Shown in pieces: positions 7,404 to 9,927 of a stretch of DNA of 9,927 nt. Each line of letters begins with the position of its first letter. The stretch's first letter is position 1. Below the pieces are notes generated by a model. That model saw only the letters and a list, made by a program, of their open reading frames with translations, searched no databases and was not told the origin of the DNA. Origin of the DNA: Clostridia bacterium (GTDB taxonomy: Bacteria; Bacillota_A; Clostridia; Oscillospirales; Butyricicoccaceae); assembly GCA_017548175.1 (NCBI GenBank), contig JAFYMZ010000143.1, forward strand, positions 1 through 9,927, given 5' to 3'. Position numbers and translations under genes: made by a program.

Positions 7404-7976
7404 ATGAAGAAACTGGGAATGATCGCCCTGATTTTTACGCTGATTCTTTGCACAGCCTGTGGACAAACGGCGCCCCCCACCAAGCCGCCGGCAGACAGCC
7501 TGATGCAGGAAAGCTGGTTTGAACTGGCAGACGGCAAAGTGACGTCACAAACGCTGAATACCGTCAGTGCCGATAAAAAGACCAACTATACCTATTCCAA
7601 CGTAGGCGGTGTGGAAAGTCTGGCAACGGGCAGCGCCGCGGGGAACACCAACCTGACCTTTACCCAGATGCAAACGCTGCTGGAAACGCTGGCGGCATAT
7701 ACGGCCGACCCGGGCATCGGCTTTGCCGGTCCGTATGGCACCTGCCAGTTGAAAACCGACGCCCGTGTCATCGAGGGTATGGCCACGGTAGAAGGCACCG
7801 AGAATCTGTGGCGGTTTGTTTACTCTGTGGGAGAGAAGGCCATCAAGCCGCTGACGGGGCAATATACCGGTCTCAAGGGCTACGGCATGCTGACGATCAG
7901 CAACATCGACCGGAACGGCAACATCACCGACGGCAGCAATCAAGGCAAATGGTGCGATATTTTCATCGATCAATAA
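7404..7976 (+). CDS. Small secreted lipoprotein of unknown function
   Basis: The 190-residue precursor begins MKKLGMIALIFTLILCTACG, a lipoprotein signal with lipidated Cys19 (C-T-A-C, an unusual Cys at -3). A Pro/Thr-rich tether QTAPPTKPPAD follows, so the protein should be anchored on the outer membrane face. The mature part is polar with short beta-like stretches. It has two further Cys (114 in YGTCQLK and 184 in KWCDIF), which could pair outside the cell. The end TGQYTGLKGYGMLTISNIDRNGNITDG resembles the repeating strands of small beta-barrel domains, but I do not recognise the family. The ATG at 7404 is fixed by AGGAGG (7391-7396) seven bases upstream. The gene has its own strong promoter and terminator and is divergent from the ABC transporter, which is a common arrangement for functionally linked or co-regulated genes but proves nothing here. 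Confidence 0.8.
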   Translation: MKKLGMIALIFTLILCTACGQTAPPTKPPADSLMQESWFELADGKVTSQTLNTVSADKKTNYTYSNVGGVESLATGSAAGNTNLTFTQMQTLLETLAAYTADPGIGFAGPYGTCQLKTDARVIEGMATVEGTENLWRFVYSVGEKAIKPLTGQYTGLKGYGMLTISNIDRNGNITDGSNQGKWCDIFIDQ

Positions 7977-7986
7977 ACCGCAATCA

Positions 7987-8019
7987 CACCCCGAAAGGTC
8001 ATCCTTTCGGGGTGTTTTT
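7987..8019 (+). terminator. Intrinsic terminator of the small lipoprotein gene
   Basis: Bases 7987-7998 and 8003-8014 form a perfect 12-pair stem with loop TCAT, then TTTTT at 8015-8019. It begins 11 bases after the stop. Its 3' part is included in the first copy of the 23-base direct repeat. Confidence 0.93.
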
Positions 8020-8031
8020 CTTGACGGGCGG
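8009..8031 (+). repeat. 23-base direct repeat, copy 1 (terminator end plus orphan -35)
   Basis: This copy runs from the 3' arm of the terminator through its T-run to TTGACGGGCGG, and is identical to 8359-8381. The TTGACG at 8021-8026 has no usable -10 at 16 to 18 bases downstream here, so it appears to be an orphan -35 box. Confidence 0.85.
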
Positions 8032-8358
8032 TGTTGTGCGGGAGTTACAGGCGGTGTGCTTCGCACGGATTATATAGGGTATGGCTTGTGCCTTGCAAGG
8101 ATGCGCCGGCAAAAATTGATCCGCTCAACGAAAACGGCACCGCGCGGATGACCGCATCACGGCGTTCCGGGAGCGCGCGGACCGGGGTCCGGGGGCTTTC
8201 CGCCCTTGCGGTTACGGGCCCCCGGGCGCTTTTGGTACCTTTTGCCGCCGCAAAAGGTACGCATGGGTGCAGGGCACGGCTGACGCCCTGCCCTATTTAA
8301 TTCGTGCCGCAGGCACACGATCTCTTACGCGCAGCGTTCCAAGAAACCTCGCTCGTCA
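8032..8358. repeat. Hairpin-dense non-coding insert between direct repeats
   Basis: About 327 bases without a believable gene. Several strong inverted repeats are packed together. GGAC/GTCC is at 8179-8190. A stem of 8189-8196 with 8218-8225 encloses a small CCGC/GCGG hairpin (8200-8211). A perfect 11-pair hairpin of 8235-8245 with 8250-8260 has loop CGCC. Others are 8269-8275 with 8285-8291, and 8304-8308 with 8312-8316. At the 5' end are GTGC/GCAC (8056-8066) and the palindrome CCTTGCAAGG (8091-8100). This looks like an intergenic repeat family or a small non-autonomous mobile element rather than a gene. No clear terminal inverted repeats and no transposase are seen. A structured RNA is the alternative reading. 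Confidence 0.5.
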
Positions 8359-8381
8359 GGGGTGTTTTTCTTGACGGGCGG
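8359..8381 (+). repeat. 23-base direct repeat, copy 2
   Basis: Exact copy of 8009-8031, 350 bases downstream. Here the terminator's 5' arm is missing, so it cannot fold the same stem. Its TTGACG (8371-8376) now serves as a -35 for the promoter of the zinc-finger gene. Confidence 0.85.
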
Positions 8382-8399
8382 GGCAAAAGGGGGTATGAT
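8371..8399 (+). promoter_or_regulatory. Promoter of the zinc-finger membrane protein gene
   Basis: TTGACG (8371-8376) and TATGAT (8394-8399) are 17 bases apart, a near-consensus vegetative promoter. The -35 and the bases just after it belong to the second copy of the direct repeat; the -10 lies outside it. The transcript would have a leader of about 50 bases. Confidence 0.75.
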
Positions 8400-8432
8400 G
8401 AAAGTGAATAGATATAAGTTTTTGCAGGAATG

Positions 8433-8450
8433 ACCCCCTCAAGAGGAGGT
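8433..8450 (+). promoter_or_regulatory. Leader hairpin that can mask the ribosome binding site
   Basis: The binding site AGAGGAGGT (8442-8450) is very strong. Directly in front, ACCCCCTC (8433-8440) can pair with GAGGAGGT (8443-8450) with one mismatch. The two-base gap forces the innermost pair to open, leaving about six pairs. This could tune translation of the gene at 8456; the matching site of the downstream paralogue (9842-9848) lacks such a partner. Confidence 0.35.
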
Positions 8451-8455
8451 GCAAT

Positions 8456-8529
8456 ATGCTGGTATGTAAAGAGGTACGGCCCTTATTGGCCGAATATGAA
8501 GCCGGCAGCCTGCCGGAAGAACAGGCCGC
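8456..8529 (+). repeat. Segment duplicated at 9854-9927
   Basis: The first 74 bases of this gene match the first 74 bases of the next gene at 70 positions, with the last 44 identical (8486-8529 against 9884-9927). The duplicate runs off the window, so its full extent is unknown. The ribosome binding sites in front (AGGAGGTGC in both) match too. Confidence 0.95.
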
Positions 8530-9817
8530 GCAGGTAGCGGATCATCTGCTGCTGTGCCCCATCTGTGCCGCCGCACTGGAGGAACTGCGCCGCGCCCAGG
8601 AGCGTGCTGCCATGCCGCAGGTGGATGCCCTCTTTTCTGCCGCGCCCCGCAGTCTGGGTACGGCAGACCCTTTGGCGGCGGAAAAGGCTGCCCCTGCTCC
8701 CGAAGCCGACGAGCCTGCCCCTGCGGCAGAGGATGCGCCGGAGCCCGTGCCGGTCACCGAAGCCGCACTCCGCAGGAAACTTCCCCGTTGGGGTAAGGTG
8801 CTCCTCGCCCTTGGCGTGCTGGTGGCGGTGCTGGGCATTTGCGTGGGCGTGCTGTGGAGTCTGGAGGTCTTTGCCATCCGTGACCGGGTCAAGAGCGACG
8901 ACGGCCGCCTTGTAGCCGTGATTTATGAGGGCACGGCTCAGGGCGAAGCCGGCTTCCGTCTGCGCCTGTGGGACACCGAAAAGAAGGAATGGTATGACGA
9001 AGTGGCCTTTTTGGATGCCGCCTATCAGCAGATGCAGTGGGCGCCCAACGGCGTGTATCTGGCAGTGGGCTATGAAAATTATGCCCAAAAAGACACCGCC
9101 GAAGTGCTGCTGATGAGCGCCGAAGGCGTGATGAACATCAATCTGTATGCCAAACTGCAGTCGAAGATGACGAGTGCCGAAGGCTATCTGGGCAACACCC
9201 CGTTGGTGGATGTCCCCGATTGCAGCGTACTGGGCTGGATGCCCGACAGCAGCGCCCTGCTGCTCACCGCCCAAGGTGCAGTCGACACCAACATCGACCC
9301 CGATTACGGCATCGAGTTTGCCGGTGCCGGCAGCAGTACCGTTCAGCCCCGGGCAAGCCTGCAATACATCGATGCCACGGCGGCATCCGGCGTGCTGTCC
9401 TTTGACGTGAACAGTTATCAGGTCACCGTCCTCAGCGGTTTTGGTTTGGTCAGTGACAGCGAAGCTGCCTTGTGGCAATTGCAGCTGCGCAGCCGGTTTT
9501 ACCAGTATATGGGAGGAAAACTCCTGCCCGTCAGCGGCACGGAATTCTTTTCCAGAAGTCGGCAGGAAGCCTTTGACGAAGACGCGCTGCTGCGCCTGCC
9601 GCAGTTGATACAGGACGGGGTAACGCTGTATTGCTTCTACGATATGAGTGCCGATACGGGCGACGCGGCATTTAGCGCCGTGGAGACCGACCTGTCGCTG
9701 CTGGCCGGATTGGAAGATGCCGGAGGCATCCTGTTGGTGCAGTGCCACGGCAGTACCGTGGAAGAGCCCGTGGCCTTTGCCTGCTTGGTTATCCCCTACG
9801 GCGGAGCAGCACAATGA
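8456..9817 (+). CDS. Membrane-anchored zinc-finger (zf-HC2, anti-sigma type) protein with propeller-like outer domain
   Basis: This 453-residue single-pass membrane protein has the layout of an anti-sigma factor. Residues 1-45 hold the zinc-binding motif C4-x25-H30-x3-C34-x2-C37, which in RsiW/ZAS-type proteins binds an ECF sigma factor. A Pro/Ala/Glu-rich linker (about 62-105) leads to a basic patch (RRKLPRWGK) and one membrane helix (about 114-136). The outer domain (about 140-453) contains strands like those of TolB/WD40-type propellers: FRLRLWDTEKKEWY (167-180), MQWAPNGVYLAVGYEN (193-208) and VLGWMPDSSALLLTAQG (258-274). By analogy, an outside signal could control release of a sigma factor inside. 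No sigma gene is in the window, so this role is inferred from the motif alone. The start has the very strong AGGAGGT (8444-8450). A paralogue with nearly the same N-terminus starts 36 bases after the stop, with no terminator between, so the two are probably one operon. Confidence 0.82.
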   Translation: MLVCKEVRPLLAEYEAGSLPEEQAAQVADHLLLCPICAAALEELRRAQERAAMPQVDALFSAAPRSLGTADPLAAEKAAPAPEADEPAPAAEDAPEPVPVTEAALRRKLPRWGKVLLALGVLVAVLGICVGVLWSLEVFAIRDRVKSDDGRLVAVIYEGTAQGEAGFRLRLWDTEKKEWYDEVAFLDAAYQQMQWAPNGVYLAVGYENYAQKDTAEVLLMSAEGVMNINLYAKLQSKMTSAEGYLGNTPLVDVPDCSVLGWMPDSSALLLTAQGAVDTNIDPDYGIEFAGAGSSTVQPRASLQYIDATAASGVLSFDVNSYQVTVLSGFGLVSDSEAALWQLQLRSRFYQYMGGKLLPVSGTEFFSRSRQEAFDEDALLRLPQLIQDGVTLYCFYDMSADTGDAAFSAVETDLSLLAGLEDAGGILLVQCHGSTVEEPVAFACLVIPYGGAAQ

Positions 9818-9853
9818 GCCGCCGGAAATCATCCGCAATACAGGAGGTGCTTT

Positions 9854-9927
9854 ATGCTGGAATGTAAAGAGGTACGGCCGTATTTGGCCGAATATGAAGC
9901 CGGCAGCCTGCCGGAAGAACAGGCCGC
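9854..9927 (+). CDS. Second zf-HC2 zinc-finger protein, tandem paralogue (3' truncated by window)
   Basis: Only 24 complete codons are visible, reading MLECKEVRPYLAEYEAGSLP and on. They differ from the preceding gene's product at residues 3 (Glu for Val) and 10 (Tyr for Leu). Cys4 of the zinc motif is kept; the His and the Cys pair lie beyond the window. AGGAGGT (9842-9848) sits six bases before the ATG. The spacing of 36 bases and absence of a terminator suggest co-transcription with the upstream paralogue. Whether it also carries a membrane helix and an outer domain cannot be seen. Confidence 0.85.
   Translation, partial: MLECKEVRPYLAEYEAGSLPEEQA

Noticed and set aside
8031..8300. An 89-codon open frame inside the hairpin-rich insert
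   Set aside because: It runs through the inverted repeats, lacks a ribosome binding site, and its Arg/Ala/Gly-rich product is what GC-rich palindromes give in any frame.
8483..9838. A 451-codon open frame on the - strand opposite the zinc-finger gene
   Set aside because: It is His/Gln/Gly-rich with no motif, while the + strand has a strong promoter, a binding site, a zinc motif and a membrane helix.
9814..9867. A 17-codon frame (MSRRKSSAIQEVLYAGM) overlapping the zinc-finger gene stop by ATGA, with GGAG seven bases upstream
   Set aside because: It could be a coupling minicistron leading to the downstream paralogue, which starts within it. It is too short to judge, though, and the paralogue has its own strong binding site.
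1..9927. CRISPR arrays, tRNA or rRNA genes, transposase genes, phage genes
   Set aside because: I saw no regularly spaced repeats, no cloverleaf or rRNA-like stretches, and no recognisable recombinase, transposase or phage product on either strand.

Overview
The window is about 9.9 kb of moderately GC-rich bacterial DNA. Strong AGGAGG-type ribosome binding sites, lipobox lipoproteins and the families present (DUF975 membrane protein, MATE exporter, MacB/FtsX-type ABC transporter with a long ectodomain, zf-HC2 zinc-finger membrane protein) point to a Gram-positive gut-type Clostridia. Oscillospiraceae (Faecalibacterium/Gemmiger/Subdoligranulum-like) is my best guess. This rests on gene content and style only; no database search was made.

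Layout. The window opens in the C-terminal part of peptide chain release factor 2 (prfB, + strand, ends 314). Next is a DUF975 integral membrane protein (459-1205, +), closed by a strong intrinsic terminator (1220-1253). A MATE-family exporter (1348-2676, +) follows with its own extended -10 promoter. It converges on a secreted C39-like cysteine-peptidase lipoprotein (2745-4388, -), and the two share a bidirectional terminator (2690-2723). Upstream of the lipoprotein, also on the minus strand but with its own terminator, is an 880-residue fused ATPase/permease of MacB/FtsX type (4585-7227, -). Its start faces a divergent small lipoprotein (7404-7976, +) across a 176-base two-promoter region.

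The stretch 7977-8455 has no convincing gene. It holds the small lipoprotein's terminator, then a hairpin-dense non-coding block of about 327 bases bounded by an exact 23-base direct repeat. The second repeat copy supplies the -35 box of the promoter for the next gene. That gene (8456-9817, +) encodes a membrane-anchored zinc-finger protein of anti-sigma-factor type with a predicted beta-propeller-like outer domain. It is followed 36 bases later by a second gene with a nearly identical beginning (9854 to the window end), so this is a tandem paralogue pair.

Together the genes describe a cell-envelope neighbourhood (exporters, surface lipoproteins, a transmembrane sensor/regulator pair) beside one housekeeping translation gene. 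Terminators and promoters break it into mostly single-gene transcription units, except the final tandem pair, which looks co-transcribed. The most unusual features are the repeat-flanked hairpin insert with its rebuilt promoter, and the tandem zinc-finger gene family.
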